Shown piece after piece: positions 36,148-45,306 of a DNA stretch of 64,000 nucleotides. The DNA comes from Acidobacteriota bacterium (lineage in GTDB: Bacteria > Acidobacteriota > Holophagae > Acanthopleuribacterales > Acanthopleuribacteraceae). Both the position numbers and the translations under genes were made by a program. The stretch is taken from assembly GCA_020637335.1 (NCBI GenBank), contig JACJWC010000016.1, positions 74,231-138,230 of the forward strand, read 5' to 3'. The notes beneath the pieces were generated by a model, which searched no databases, was not told the origin of the DNA, and saw only the letters and a program-made list of their open reading frames with translations. The stretch's first letter is position 1. Every line of letters starts with the position of its first letter.

Positions 36148-39100
36148 TGGCGGCGGCTTTCCAGATAGTTTTGATAGGCCAAATCCTGATCCGAGTAATC
36201 CCAAAAGCTACCGCGTACTTGCGGGCCAAAGAGAAAACTCAGACTGAAATTGAGCGCGTTCTGGGCAGGATAATAGGTCATTTTAATCCGAGCTTGGCGG
36301 CGCGTATTGTTGGCTTCCCAACGCTGGAACCCGACCAGGAGCGAGCCGGCCCAGTCGGAATATCGCTCATCGCGGTTGGGATCCTTTAAGGCAAACCGGG
36401 TAAAAAGCTCGGGTTCCCACTGGGTATCTGCCCATAAAATGGTCGTGGAAACGGCCATGTGGATTTGGTCTACGGGGTCTTCTTGTTGGTCCAGTGGATT
36501 GGAAAAGATGGCGACTTCTGCACGACTGAACCAATCGGCAGCATGGGCCCATCGCAGCGAATCCCGCCACACTAAACCGTTCTGATGATCGCGTTTGTAA
36601 TCGGTATACACATCCCAATCCAACGGGCCGGGCGGTTCTACCTGCATATCCAGGTAGCTGTAAAAAAAGGAAAGCTCGGGCCGCCACTGCCAAGCGTTCC
36701 ATGCGCGTCGCGGTGGACGCCAGGTCAGTTCAGTTCGGTAGGTGGTTGGATCCTCGAATTGGCGGGCGTAACCGTCGTCCAGGATGTAGGGCGGCAAATG
36801 CTGGCGAAAAGCCCGGAAATCCAATTCGAGTTGGTGATTGAACCTATGCGCTTCTATACCCAATTGCAAACCCAAGGTGTCGGCATCGTTGCTGCGTTTG
36901 CGGTACAACATTTTGGCTTTTACAAACAGTTGCCGTTGGAAATACGAACGATTTGCTTGCGCCTCGAGTTGGCTGAATACGTCTCGGCCTGCAAATCGGT
37001 CGTCATTCTGGTCACTTCTTTCGCGGGTCACAAATTCGACTTCAACGGCGTTACTGAAAAGGCTTGGCATGGTTGAGAAAGGCAGCGGGTAGGTCGGTTC
37101 GGAGGTCAAGGTCTGAGGTTGGCTGACCGGGGAAGGCTCGGTTTCAAGGCGTAACCGTGCCTCTGACGCCTTTGCCCAACTGCGACGCGAAACGCGAACC
37201 CAGGCCATTTGATCGGAACCCATTTGGATTTGGCCCGGCTCGGTTATCCAGAGTTCTTCTAATGAGACTCGGTTGTCTTGCCACTTTTCGATTTGAAGCC
37301 GGGTTGGCTCTGCGATGGAAAGCCAAAGTGGGGCATCGGGGCCCACCGCTTGAAACAGGCGCTTAACCGGTGGGAACGGGATGGGCTCTCCTGCAGCGTT
37401 CATGACTAAAACGCGTACGAACTGGTTTAGAAACGCCCACGGCACCTCCAGATTGCACCAGGTCGCCCCTTTGGGGGCATGAAGAAGCAAAGGTTGCCGC
37501 GGGCCCGGGTAGATCCAGCGCTGTTCGGTTAAACCGTTTGACCAAGAGAGTCGGACGTGAACCGCATCGGATTCCAGGGGATTGGGTGTATCCACAGCAC
37601 AGCTCAGGGTTAAGCTGCGCTCGGCACCGGCGTCGAATTGAACGCTCAGACTCTGTTCACGGCTGAGCAGGACCTCCTGCGCGCCTATCGCCATTAAGGC
37701 CTTGCGTCGTTCGTAGGCCGGGTTGGGCGGGCTGTGGCTTAACCAAGCAGAACCCATTCCTCCGCTAATATCCCCGCATAAATCCCATGTCCCCCAGTTG
37801 AGGAGTGGTGCAGCGATATCTTGCTGTTCCCGCGCGAGCAGATCCGGGTTGGCTTTGAGAAATCTAACGATTTGGGGACCGGAATCCGCCCAGTCCGCAT
37901 GATGCTGGCGCAAAAATTCGGCAACGCGTTGTTTGAGAGGGGCATTGGTATCCGGCTCTGGTGGGGTTTCCCCTAAAAATAGTTCGCGAAAAGCATTCTC
38001 CCATTGCCCGTCAGAGGGGTGGAATGCTGTGCCCTCGCGGCTTGGGGGAACGGCGTCTGAATGCGACACCCACAACCGTTCGGGCGCATAAGGCGTGGGG
38101 TACGTGCGTGTGTCCAGGTTGGATTGGCATTGGCGGATACGGATGAGCAGGGGCACATCGCACTGCAATTCCAAAAAATGGTGCGGGTTCAAGTGCAGGA
38201 TTTGGAATTGGGCTTGGCCAACCCCATTTTCGGGTTGGGTCAATAAGCTCAAGCTAGGGCTGGCGCCAACTTGATCCAATTTTCCCGTTGCCCGTTGATC
38301 GCCCCAGGACCATGCATAAAAACCAGAAACAACACTTTGTTGCGCCTCCAAAATCGGTCGGATTTCCAGTTGGTAAGTGCCGGCTTCCTCGGGTTCAAAC
38401 TGCAGAGGATGGTCTTTATCAATTTGCCAAAAATCAGAGAAGAGCCTTAACGAGTCGTTGTACACCCACGCCAACTGGGGCGCCGAAACACGTCCGGTAC
38501 TTAGCGGTTGAAAGGACGAAAAAGCGAGCGGTTTTAGGGGTGGGTTCGAATTGGGGGGCACCGGTAAACCCTGTTGGTGCGCGGTTTCCCAAATCAGGCG
38601 TTGCTGCAGATCCTGATCATTTATGGCGGCCCGCACATCATCGGCCCACTGGAACCAGCCTTCGGCCAGGGCTGAACGCCAAGCGTTTTCAGGGCATTGG
38701 TCGGCAAGAAGAAGGTAGAGGTCAAAAGCCCATTGGGTCTGACCTTCTTCCGACCAGCTCTCGGCGAGTTGGGCTAAAACTTCGGTTGAACCGGTGGCTT
38801 GGAAATAAGCGGCATACAGGCCTTGCAGATCGTCTGTACGGTTTTGATCGCGATACAGCGCCATGAGCGCGGTGGCAGCATCTTCTGAAGCCTGGCCGGA
38901 AGCCGTGAACAGGGCCTTGAGAATCGATTCGGCCAAAAAGTATTCCTGTTCCTGCCACAAATCCAGGGCCAAAAAGAGCAGGCGTTGTGGATCGTGAGAC
39001 TGGCGGGCAAGCCACGCGTTTTGTGCCAATTGATCCAAATTGGGGTTTGAGAAAGAGGTCATTAGCAAGCTATTTGGGTCAGGGATAGATTGGGGCCCCG

Positions 39101-40790
39101 CCAAAAGCTCGCCACACGGTTCGCCGTTAAATGTTTGGGCCATGTGCGCCAGGCGTTTTTGTAGGGGTGCAAAATGGCTGGTCCAAAAGTTTGGGTTGGA
39201 CGTGGAGTCGGTCGAGCCTTCCGCGTTTAGAACTGAGAGGTTTGGCCCTAATCCCAAGCGGGACAAGCTGCGGAAAGTGGCTTCATCGACGCGAAACGGT
39301 TTAGGCAAGCGTACCTCTAGAGTTAACCACAACGGTTGTGTGTTGGAGGGTAACCATTCCACATGCAACGCTTTAGGTCGTTTGGCTGAACTAAAGGATT
39401 CGCTCATGACCGCGACGGGGCAGACGGCAGGTTGGGTTTCGGAGAGCAGTGGGTCCAGGCACGGTACCGCGGCCTCAGGCCAACCTTGCGGTGCTTCGAT
39501 CTGCCAGGATTGGGATTGGGTCCCGGATACACGCAGGGTCCCTCTGAGACCGGGCTCGGAAAGGGCGATCCATCGCAGGTTGAGATCATGTGTGGTGTTT
39601 GGCAGCGCGTAATTCAGCACCTGCCCGGGCGCCATGCGGACCAAAAATTTGTTTGTTTCCCGCTCATCCCATAAGCGCCCCAGACAAAGCGCGCCAAGCT
39701 CTTGCCCGTGATAAACGAGGGTTTGGGTCGGAAATGCTTGCCAGACCAGTGCTTCCGCATGGCTCGGGGCAGGTGTTCGGTAATAAGACTCGCGGTTGAT
39801 CAAAAACTGCAGATTGGTTTGGCGCGGGTCTGTTGCGGGGATCAAGCGTTTTTGGCTTTGTGCTGCTGGGGCAAGGTCCTGAATATCCGCTTGCCACAGG
39901 GTAAAGGGCTGCAACTGTGCCCAATCCAGTAAAGAATGTTGGCTCGGGTTCAGTTCCGGGTTGAGGCGGTAGCCCTGCTGAGAATGGATCTGAATAAGAA
40001 GGGGTACACTACAGCGAAACGTCCAGGTTTCAGCGTGTTGGGACGTGGGTATTTCCCATCCCTCCAAGCGCCCAATGATGGCTGAATGGCCGTCTATTTC
40101 AACCGGTTCCTGGAGGATAGGCGCCGTTTCGAGCCAATAAACCTCTTGGTTTGAACCATTTTCAGCCCATATAAAGCCTCGGTTCTGGGCCTGAAGAGAT
40201 CGGCTGGGATCGTACCAACGCCGCATGTGGACAAGATTTTTTTCACCTTTGGCGACCTGGAATCGCAGGGTTTCTCCTGCGGGCAGGAAGGAATAGGTGT
40301 CCTTCCGGTTCTGATTGGGAAATGCGACATTTTTTTGCTCAAGATCCACTTTGATGGTAGAGAAGACAGCAGGTGGAACGGGAATTGGGTCCGTTGTAAT
40401 GCCAAACTGGAAAGAGCATGTTTGCTTTACTCGGATCCGGAACCAAGCGCCGTTACTGGCCAAACTGGCACGATTGCCCTCCAGCCAACTTATTGGGAGG
40501 GACGTAAAAGCCCAACCGGATTGCGAGGTGGCTAATTCGATTTGGTCGTGTTCAGCATCCTGGAGTTGCAGGTGGAAGGTCTGCAGATTGGGCACAAAAC
40601 AAAAAAAGCTGTCGCGAGGACCCAGGGTCAGGTGTTGGGTCGCGGGTTGAACCTGGCCGTCCCGATTGAGCCAAAAGGCCTGGTCGCTTTGCGGTTGCAC
40701 CCAATAATCGGATTCCATTCCCTCTGCTGGATTTCCGGCATACAGCAGATAGGAGAGACAACCCAGCGCGATGTGGGCAATGAACGTCAT
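36123..40790 (-). CDS. Giant exported protein with C-terminal outer-membrane barrel-like region
   Basis: The open frame reaches 41045, but ATG 40790 opens a signal peptide (MTFIAHIALGCLSYLLYAG) with AGGA upstream, giving 1555 residues. The first 500 residues are beta-rich. About 550-800 are helical and TPR-like (ALDLWQEQEYFLAESILKALF, LYAAYFQATGSTEVLAQLAESW). The last 290 residues alternate polar and aromatic strands (QLELDFRAFRQHLPP, PELSFFYSYLDMQVE, SLLVGFQRWEANN, ALNFSLSFLFGPQVRG) as in outer-membrane beta barrels. It ends in LDQKCQ rather than an aromatic residue, so BamA recognition would be atypical. TPR plus barrel recalls exopolysaccharide exporters such as PgaA or AlgK/AlgE, though I see no sequence match. 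First gene of the capB/capC-like operon. Confidence 0.75.
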   Translation of the reverse strand: MTFIAHIALGCLSYLLYAGNPAEGMESDYWVQPQSDQAFWLNRDGQVQPATQHLTLGPRDSFFCFVPNLQTFHLQLQDAEHDQIELATSQSGWAFTSLPISWLEGNRASLASNGAWFRIRVKQTCSFQFGITTDPIPVPPAVFSTIKVDLEQKNVAFPNQNRKDTYSFLPAGETLRFQVAKGEKNLVHMRRWYDPSRSLQAQNRGFIWAENGSNQEVYWLETAPILQEPVEIDGHSAIIGRLEGWEIPTSQHAETWTFRCSVPLLIQIHSQQGYRLNPELNPSQHSLLDWAQLQPFTLWQADIQDLAPAAQSQKRLIPATDPRQTNLQFLINRESYYRTPAPSHAEALVWQAFPTQTLVYHGQELGALCLGRLWDERETNKFLVRMAPGQVLNYALPNTTHDLNLRWIALSEPGLRGTLRVSGTQSQSWQIEAPQGWPEAAVPCLDPLLSETQPAVCPVAVMSESFSSAKRPKALHVEWLPSNTQPLWLTLEVRLPKPFRVDEATFRSLSRLGLGPNLSVLNAEGSTDSTSNPNFWTSHFAPLQKRLAHMAQTFNGEPCGELLAGPQSIPDPNSLLMTSFSNPNLDQLAQNAWLARQSHDPQRLLFLALDLWQEQEYFLAESILKALFTASGQASEDAATALMALYRDQNRTDDLQGLYAAYFQATGSTEVLAQLAESWSEEGQTQWAFDLYLLLADQCPENAWRSALAEGWFQWADDVRAAINDQDLQQRLIWETAHQQGLPVPPNSNPPLKPLAFSSFQPLSTGRVSAPQLAWVYNDSLRLFSDFWQIDKDHPLQFEPEEAGTYQLEIRPILEAQQSVVSGFYAWSWGDQRATGKLDQVGASPSLSLLTQPENGVGQAQFQILHLNPHHFLELQCDVPLLIRIRQCQSNLDTRTYPTPYAPERLWVSHSDAVPPSREGTAFHPSDGQWENAFRELFLGETPPEPDTNAPLKQRVAEFLRQHHADWADSGPQIVRFLKANPDLLAREQQDIAAPLLNWGTWDLCGDISGGMGSAWLSHSPPNPAYERRKALMAIGAQEVLLSREQSLSVQFDAGAERSLTLSCAVDTPNPLESDAVHVRLSWSNGLTEQRWIYPGPRQPLLLHAPKGATWCNLEVPWAFLNQFVRVLVMNAAGEPIPFPPVKRLFQAVGPDAPLWLSIAEPTRLQIEKWQDNRVSLEELWITEPGQIQMGSDQMAWVRVSRRSWAKASEARLRLETEPSPVSQPQTLTSEPTYPLPFSTMPSLFSNAVEVEFVTRERSDQNDDRFAGRDVFSQLEAQANRSYFQRQLFVKAKMLYRKRSNDADTLGLQLGIEAHRFNHQLELDFRAFRQHLPPYILDDGYARQFEDPTTYRTELTWRPPRRAWNAWQWRPELSFFYSYLDMQVEPPGPLDWDVYTDYKRDHQNGLVWRDSLRWAHAADWFSRAEVAIFSNPLDQQEDPVDQIHMAVSTTILWADTQWEPELFTRFALKDPNRDERYSDWAGSLLVGFQRWEANNTRRQARIKMTYYPAQNALNFSLSFLFGPQVRGSFWDYSDQDLAYQNYLESRRQWLDQKCQ

Positions 40791-40923
40791 ACCCATCCTA
40801 TTGACAAAACCAACTCTGCCCATTCTATCTGAATTCCCAGAAACCTTTGCGATTAAGTGGATTGGGCCTGATAAACTGAAAGGCTGGATGGATATTTTGG
40901 CATTCTTTGGAAAGTGGATCGAC
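40791..40923. promoter_or_regulatory. Divergent control region between barrel protein and CapA-like genes
   Basis: This 133-base gap must hold the promoters of both arms of the capsule-like locus. On the plus strand there is a perfect TTGACA at 40801-40806, with a poor -10 (TTCTAT at 40823). On the minus strand TAGAAT (complement of 40822-40827) is a good -10 with no clear -35. The two signals overlap, so the two directions may compete. No operator repeat was evident. Confidence 0.4.
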
Positions 40924-43323
40924 ATGGCTCTGCGCTTAATGGTGATTGGTTTTTTATTGGTTTTTTGGGGCTGTTCAGGCTCGTACCGCGAATCCGAGAT
41001 GGAAACACCTTCTGCCCCAAGCCTGCCCAGCCAGTACAAAACCACCTTAAACGTGCGCGATGAAAGCGGCCTTGCCTTAAATCAAGTCACTGTCCGCTGG
41101 GAAACCCAGTCTGTGACTACGGATAACCAGGGCAACGCAATCCTCACGGGCCTACCGGGCCCACGCTTAGTGCATCTTGAGGCACCCGGCTTTTTTGAAG
41201 AGTGGCAGGTTGTTGGCTGGGAAAACGCCGATCAGGTGGTTTCCGTCACCCTTTGGCAACGCTTGGAGGGTTCGCGTTGGGTGATGCACAACGCCGGCGA
41301 CACCATGTTTGGTCGCCGCTTCCAAAATCCGTCTTCTGGAGCAGCCCAAGTTCCCTTGGCTGATGCTGGGCCCGGTGCCCAATCCGTTGTCCATGCGATT
41401 CAGCCCATCTTCTCCAATGCCGATTTCCGCACCCTCAACCTGGAAACCACGGTCACAACTCAGAGCGAAACCAACGCCTACCCAGGCAAGCGCTTTATTC
41501 TCAATACGCCGCCTGCCGCCCTGACCGCATTAAAAGATCTAAACGTGGACCTGGTTATCTTGGGTAATAACCATGCGCGCGACTACTTGGATTCTGGCAT
41601 TCACGATACGTTGATGGCTTTGGACGACCATCAATTGGTTGGACAGGGTGCAGCCGAAAATCAAGTCGATTCCGAAGAACCGTTCATCACCACGGTTGCA
41701 AGCACTCGCGTTGGGGTGTTGTCCTGGACCACCGTTAACGGCGCATTTGTCAACGATCAGTATCCCCCGAGCGCGGAAGAACCCCCCATTGATTTACCGC
41801 AAACTGAAGCCTGGCAATATGCTGATCGATTGTGGGGATTGCCCGATGCGCCCTATCAGATCCCTATAACTACCCGCAGGATACGGGAAGTGTGGGATCT
41901 GTTCCGCGAAAAGGAAGATCAGCTCAGCTCATCGGAAGTGGCCTACCTCTGGGCCTCTTTGGTCGAGGTTTACCCCGAACTGCAGGATTGGGTTTCCGGT
42001 CGCGGACATGGCGGTGCTGCATTTTGGCAGAATCAAACAGGTACGGCTGCAATCCTAGCGCTTAAAGCCCAAGTTGATTTGGTGATCGTGCAATTGCATT
42101 CTGGATTTCAGTATCAAGAGAATCCTTCTGAGAGTTTGCGCATTAATGCGCGACGGGCGATTGATGCGGGTGCTGATCTGGTGGTGTGTCACCACCCTCA
42201 CGTGATTCAGGGTCTGGAATATTATCGCGGTCACCTGATTGCCTACAGCTTGGGCAATTTCGTGTTCGACCAGGATTTTCTCTCGACCTTTTCCAGCTGC
42301 TTTTTGCGGACGATTTGGCAAGGGAACACTTTAGTTCACGCGCAATTGGTCCCATTCCAAATCATCGATTATCGGCCGACCCCAGTCAGCCAGGCTCAAG
42401 CGCAGGTCACCTTGCAACGCCTGCAGAGCCTTTCACTTAACCAGGCTGAATCCCGTCGGGTTGATGCGCGTACCGTTCGTTCTTTTTTGGTGGAATTAAC
42501 TGAAAACGATTCACTCGCCCGGATCGATCCTCTTTCAGGGTCGCTTCAGCCCGGATTGGGCTCAGAACAGCACGAAATGCTTAACCTAGCGGCCCAAAGT
42601 CAATTGGCCCTGTCCGGTATTACCCACGCCCAATTGGGCCAGCCTGGTGATGAGACCCAAATTCTGGTTGGCAAAGATCTTTTTGGCTGGGGTCATTGTG
42701 AGGATGTGCTGGTAGACGGTCGCGATGAACCGGTTGGACACTGGGCCTTGAGCAGCAATGCCAAACAATTGGTACAAGGCGATGCCTACCAAGGTCGCGG
42801 CTTTTTGCGGCTTGAGCGACGCAGCTCGGATCTGCAAGCCGTACTCGTTAGACCTTCTGCCCGTATCCCCTTACCGCGCCACCGGGTTTATGACTCAGAA
42901 ACGGGCCTGCCAGCGGACCCGGATCCGAGTTATTCGCTTGAATTTGCTGCGCGTTTGGCCGGTACCGCCCAAGTCCGCATCCGGGTGGATGCCTACTTAT
43001 TCGATGATGCAGATCCGACCGAAGATCCTGAATCGACCTTGATTCAACAAAAGGAAACCGTAATCAATCTTGGAAACCAATGGCAAAAAGTGCGCTTGGA
43101 CCTGGATGATTTCTACCTGGTTGCAGAGGGTCAGCGCGCCAATATGGTCAATTTCTACTTTTGGTTGGCCCCAGCCCAAAGTGCAACGGCCACACTAGAT
43201 GTGGATGCCATCCAGTTCATCGAGTGGCGAGCGGCCGGAGGGATGCCGGACCGCTTCGGCGCTTTCGATTGGGTCCGCAATACCAGTAATGAACCGAAGC
43301 AAGTGGTGGTGAAACAATGGTGA
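40924..43323 (+). CDS. CapA/PgsA-family lipoprotein with accessory domains
   Basis: The start is set at ATG 40924, opening a lipoprotein-like signal (LMVIGFLLVFWGCSGS, acceptor Cys near 18); the frame is open further upstream to 40771 but overlaps the divergent gene. Residues about 35-95 resemble a carboxypeptidase-regulatory Ig-like domain. The CapA metallophosphatase-like domain spans about 105-480 with HNAGDTMFGRRF, TLNLETTVT, DLVILGNNHARDY, VIVQLHSGFQY, CHHPHVIQGLEYY and AYSLGNFVFDQDF. A C-terminal beta-sandwich, possibly sugar-binding, covers about 580-780. In Bacillus, PgsA/CapA is required for poly-gamma-glutamate production. The 799-residue length is about twice the usual. It overlaps the aldo/keto reductase start by 7 bases and is divergent to the capB/capC-like operon. 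Confidence 0.87.
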   Translation: MALRLMVIGFLLVFWGCSGSYRESEMETPSAPSLPSQYKTTLNVRDESGLALNQVTVRWETQSVTTDNQGNAILTGLPGPRLVHLEAPGFFEEWQVVGWENADQVVSVTLWQRLEGSRWVMHNAGDTMFGRRFQNPSSGAAQVPLADAGPGAQSVVHAIQPIFSNADFRTLNLETTVTTQSETNAYPGKRFILNTPPAALTALKDLNVDLVILGNNHARDYLDSGIHDTLMALDDHQLVGQGAAENQVDSEEPFITTVASTRVGVLSWTTVNGAFVNDQYPPSAEEPPIDLPQTEAWQYADRLWGLPDAPYQIPITTRRIREVWDLFREKEDQLSSSEVAYLWASLVEVYPELQDWVSGRGHGGAAFWQNQTGTAAILALKAQVDLVIVQLHSGFQYQENPSESLRINARRAIDAGADLVVCHHPHVIQGLEYYRGHLIAYSLGNFVFDQDFLSTFSSCFLRTIWQGNTLVHAQLVPFQIIDYRPTPVSQAQAQVTLQRLQSLSLNQAESRRVDARTVRSFLVELTENDSLARIDPLSGSLQPGLGSEQHEMLNLAAQSQLALSGITHAQLGQPGDETQILVGKDLFGWGHCEDVLVDGRDEPVGHWALSSNAKQLVQGDAYQGRGFLRLERRSSDLQAVLVRPSARIPLPRHRVYDSETGLPADPDPSYSLEFAARLAGTAQVRIRVDAYLFDDADPTEDPESTLIQQKETVINLGNQWQKVRLDLDDFYLVAEGQRANMVNFYFWLAPAQSATATLDVDAIQFIEWRAAGGMPDRFGAFDWVRNTSNEPKQVVVKQW

Positions 43324-44153
43324 TGAACAACCCTTTTCCGCAGCTTTTTTACGGTACGGCCTGGAAAGAGGAACGTACAGAAACGTTGGTCGATCAAGCG
43401 ATCCGCCTTGGCGTGCGCGCCATTGATAGTGCCAACCAACGCCGTCACTACTTCGAAGCGGCTACGGGTCGAGCCGTTGCAAACCATATTCAGCAGGGAA
43501 CGGTTCTGCGCTCCGAATTGTTTCTGCAGAGTAAATTCACCTATCAGCAGGGCCAGGACCACCGTTTGCCCTACAATCCCCAGGCCAGTCTGGCTGATCA
43601 GGTCCGTCAGTCGTTTGCCTCTTCGCTTGAACATTTTCAAACGGATTACTTGGATTCTTTGCTGCTACATGGTCCGCTGTATCGCCAGGGTATTTCGGCT
43701 CAGGATTGGCAGGTTTGGACAGCCCTGGGTGAGTTGCAGAGCAGGGGACAGGTTCGCCACGTGGGTCTCTCTAATGTTTCAGCGGGTCAGCTACAAGAAT
43801 GGATCGAGAAAACCGATGTGCCTATTACCTTTGTTCAGAACCGTTGTTTTGCAGCACTGGGCTGGGACCGGGAAGTGCGCCAACTGTGTCGCCAGAATGG
43901 GATTTTGTACCAGGGTTTTTCTCTGCTCACGGCCAATATTCGCGAAATCGAATCACCGCGCATGCTTCTTTTAGCCGAGCGGTATAAAACAGATTTGGCC
44001 TCGCTTGTTTTTGCTTTCGCCCATGCGGTTGGCATGATTGTTTTGACCGGGACCACCCAGGCAGACCATTTAATGGCCGATCTTAAGGCCTTAAATCTGG
44101 TCTTGAGTGCGGAAGACGTAAAATCCATTGAGACCATTGCCTTTTCCCGCTGA
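43317..44153 (+). CDS. Aldo/keto reductase
   Basis: The 278-residue protein is an NADPH-dependent AKR TIM barrel. The catalytic tetrad is visible in order: Asp in RAIDSANQRRHY, Tyr in HYFEAATG, Lys in LFLQSKFTY and His in SLLLHGPLY. The C-terminus carries a MIVLTGTTQADHL-type nucleotide-binding segment. It should reduce an aldehyde or ketone in the cytoplasm; the substrate is unknown. It starts inside the end of the CapA-like gene, so the two share a transcript, which is the only hint of a link with polymer synthesis. An internal ATG at 43323 is an alternative start. Confidence 0.9.
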   Translation: MVMNNPFPQLFYGTAWKEERTETLVDQAIRLGVRAIDSANQRRHYFEAATGRAVANHIQQGTVLRSELFLQSKFTYQQGQDHRLPYNPQASLADQVRQSFASSLEHFQTDYLDSLLLHGPLYRQGISAQDWQVWTALGELQSRGQVRHVGLSNVSAGQLQEWIEKTDVPITFVQNRCFAALGWDREVRQLCRQNGILYQGFSLLTANIREIESPRMLLLAERYKTDLASLVFAFAHAVGMIVLTGTTQADHLMADLKALNLVLSAEDVKSIETIAFSR

Positions 44154-44215
44154 TTCGGAATAGGCTGGCGGGTTCATTTGTTTATTTAGCGTTTTCGCCT
44201 TTGAAAGGGGTTGCC

Positions 44216-45250
44216 ATGCACGAGATTGTCCAAGACTATTACGGAAAACAGTTGCAGAGCTCAGCTGATTTAAAGACTTCTGCTTGCTGCGATGTCTCAA
44301 TGGTTCCCGAATGGTTGAAGCCGTTGCTGGCGCGGATCCATCCCGAAGTGTTGGAACGCTATTACGGTTGCGGTCTGGTCTGCCCGGATCTCCTGCAAGG
44401 TCGACGCGTCTTGGATCTCGGCTGTGGTTCGGGTCGCGATGTTTACGCCTTGGCCCAATTGGTTGGGCCGGATGGGCAAGTGGTCGGCGTGGACATGACC
44501 GACGCGCAATTGGCCATTGCGCAACGCCATCAGGTCTATCAGCATGAACAGTTCGGCTATGCCAATACCCGTTTTATTAAAGGTTTTATCGAAAAACTCG
44601 ATGATTTGGATTTAGAGCCAGCCAGTTTTGATGTGGTCGTTTCCAATTGTGTGGTCAATCTCTCACCCGACAAAGAAGCGGTTATGCGTGGCATCTATCG
44701 CTTATTAAAGCCCGGTGGTGAGTTCTTTTTTAGCGATGTATACGCCGATCGGCGCTTGCCTCAAGCGCTGCAAAGCGATCCGGTTTTGTACGGTGAGTGT
44801 TTGGGCGGTGCCTTGTACTGGAACGATTTTCTCAATCTCGCCAAGCGCAGTGGCTTTAACGATCCCCGTTTGGTCACCGATCGACCGCTTGATATTACCG
44901 ATCCGGCTCTGGGCGAAAAAGTAGGGAACATCCAGTTCTTTTCTGCAACCTATCGGCTGTTCAAATTGGATGGCCTCGAAAGCGATTGCGAGGATTACGG
45001 CCAAGCCGTGATTTACCGCGGAGGAATTCCGAATCAGGCAACAGTCTTTCACCTGGATAAACACCATGCCATCCAAACCGGAAAAGTCTTTCCAGTCTGC
45101 GGCAATACCTGGCGTATGTTGGCAGAGACCCGCTTCCGTTCCTATTTCGAGTTCATTGGCAACTTCGAACGCCATTTTGGTTTATTTGAAGGCTGTGGTG
45201 GAGGGATCCCCTTCGACAAAACCAATACCCAGACGGCCAGTTGCTGTTAA
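44216..45250 (+). CDS. arsM: Arsenite S-adenosylmethionine methyltransferase
   Basis: The 344-residue enzyme methylates As(III) stepwise to volatile or less bound species. The SAM-binding motif is VLDLGCGSGRDVY (66-78). The three As(III)-binding cysteines of the family are present: C52 in YYGCG, C145 in SNCVVNL and C195 in ECLGGAL. The N-terminal DYYGKQLQSSADLKTSACC and the C-terminal CC are also typical. ATG 44216 follows AAAGGGG; a TTG at 44201 is less likely. It lies 62 bases after the aldo/keto reductase and converges on an ArsB/NhaD-type transporter, separated by a strong terminator. No ArsR regulator is in sight. Confidence 0.93.
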   Translation: MHEIVQDYYGKQLQSSADLKTSACCDVSMVPEWLKPLLARIHPEVLERYYGCGLVCPDLLQGRRVLDLGCGSGRDVYALAQLVGPDGQVVGVDMTDAQLAIAQRHQVYQHEQFGYANTRFIKGFIEKLDDLDLEPASFDVVVSNCVVNLSPDKEAVMRGIYRLLKPGGEFFFSDVYADRRLPQALQSDPVLYGECLGGALYWNDFLNLAKRSGFNDPRLVTDRPLDITDPALGEKVGNIQFFSATYRLFKLDGLESDCEDYGQAVIYRGGIPNQATVFHLDKHHAIQTGKVFPVCGNTWRMLAETRFRSYFEFIGNFERHFGLFEGCGGGIPFDKTNTQTASCC

Positions 45251-45267
45251 CGGCAACGTCTAGAAAA

Positions 45268-45291
45268 TTGGGGGGAGTTGAAGCCCCCCAA
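45268..45291. terminator. Bidirectional terminator between arsM and the ArsB/NhaD-type gene
   Basis: TTGGGGGG, an 8-base loop and CCCCCCAA form a perfect 8-bp stem. On the minus strand it runs into TTTTC, and it lies in the gap between the two converging stop codons (45250 and 45307), so it probably serves both. Confidence 0.8.
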
Positions 45292-45306
45292 CTTCTGTCT
45301 TCCGAA

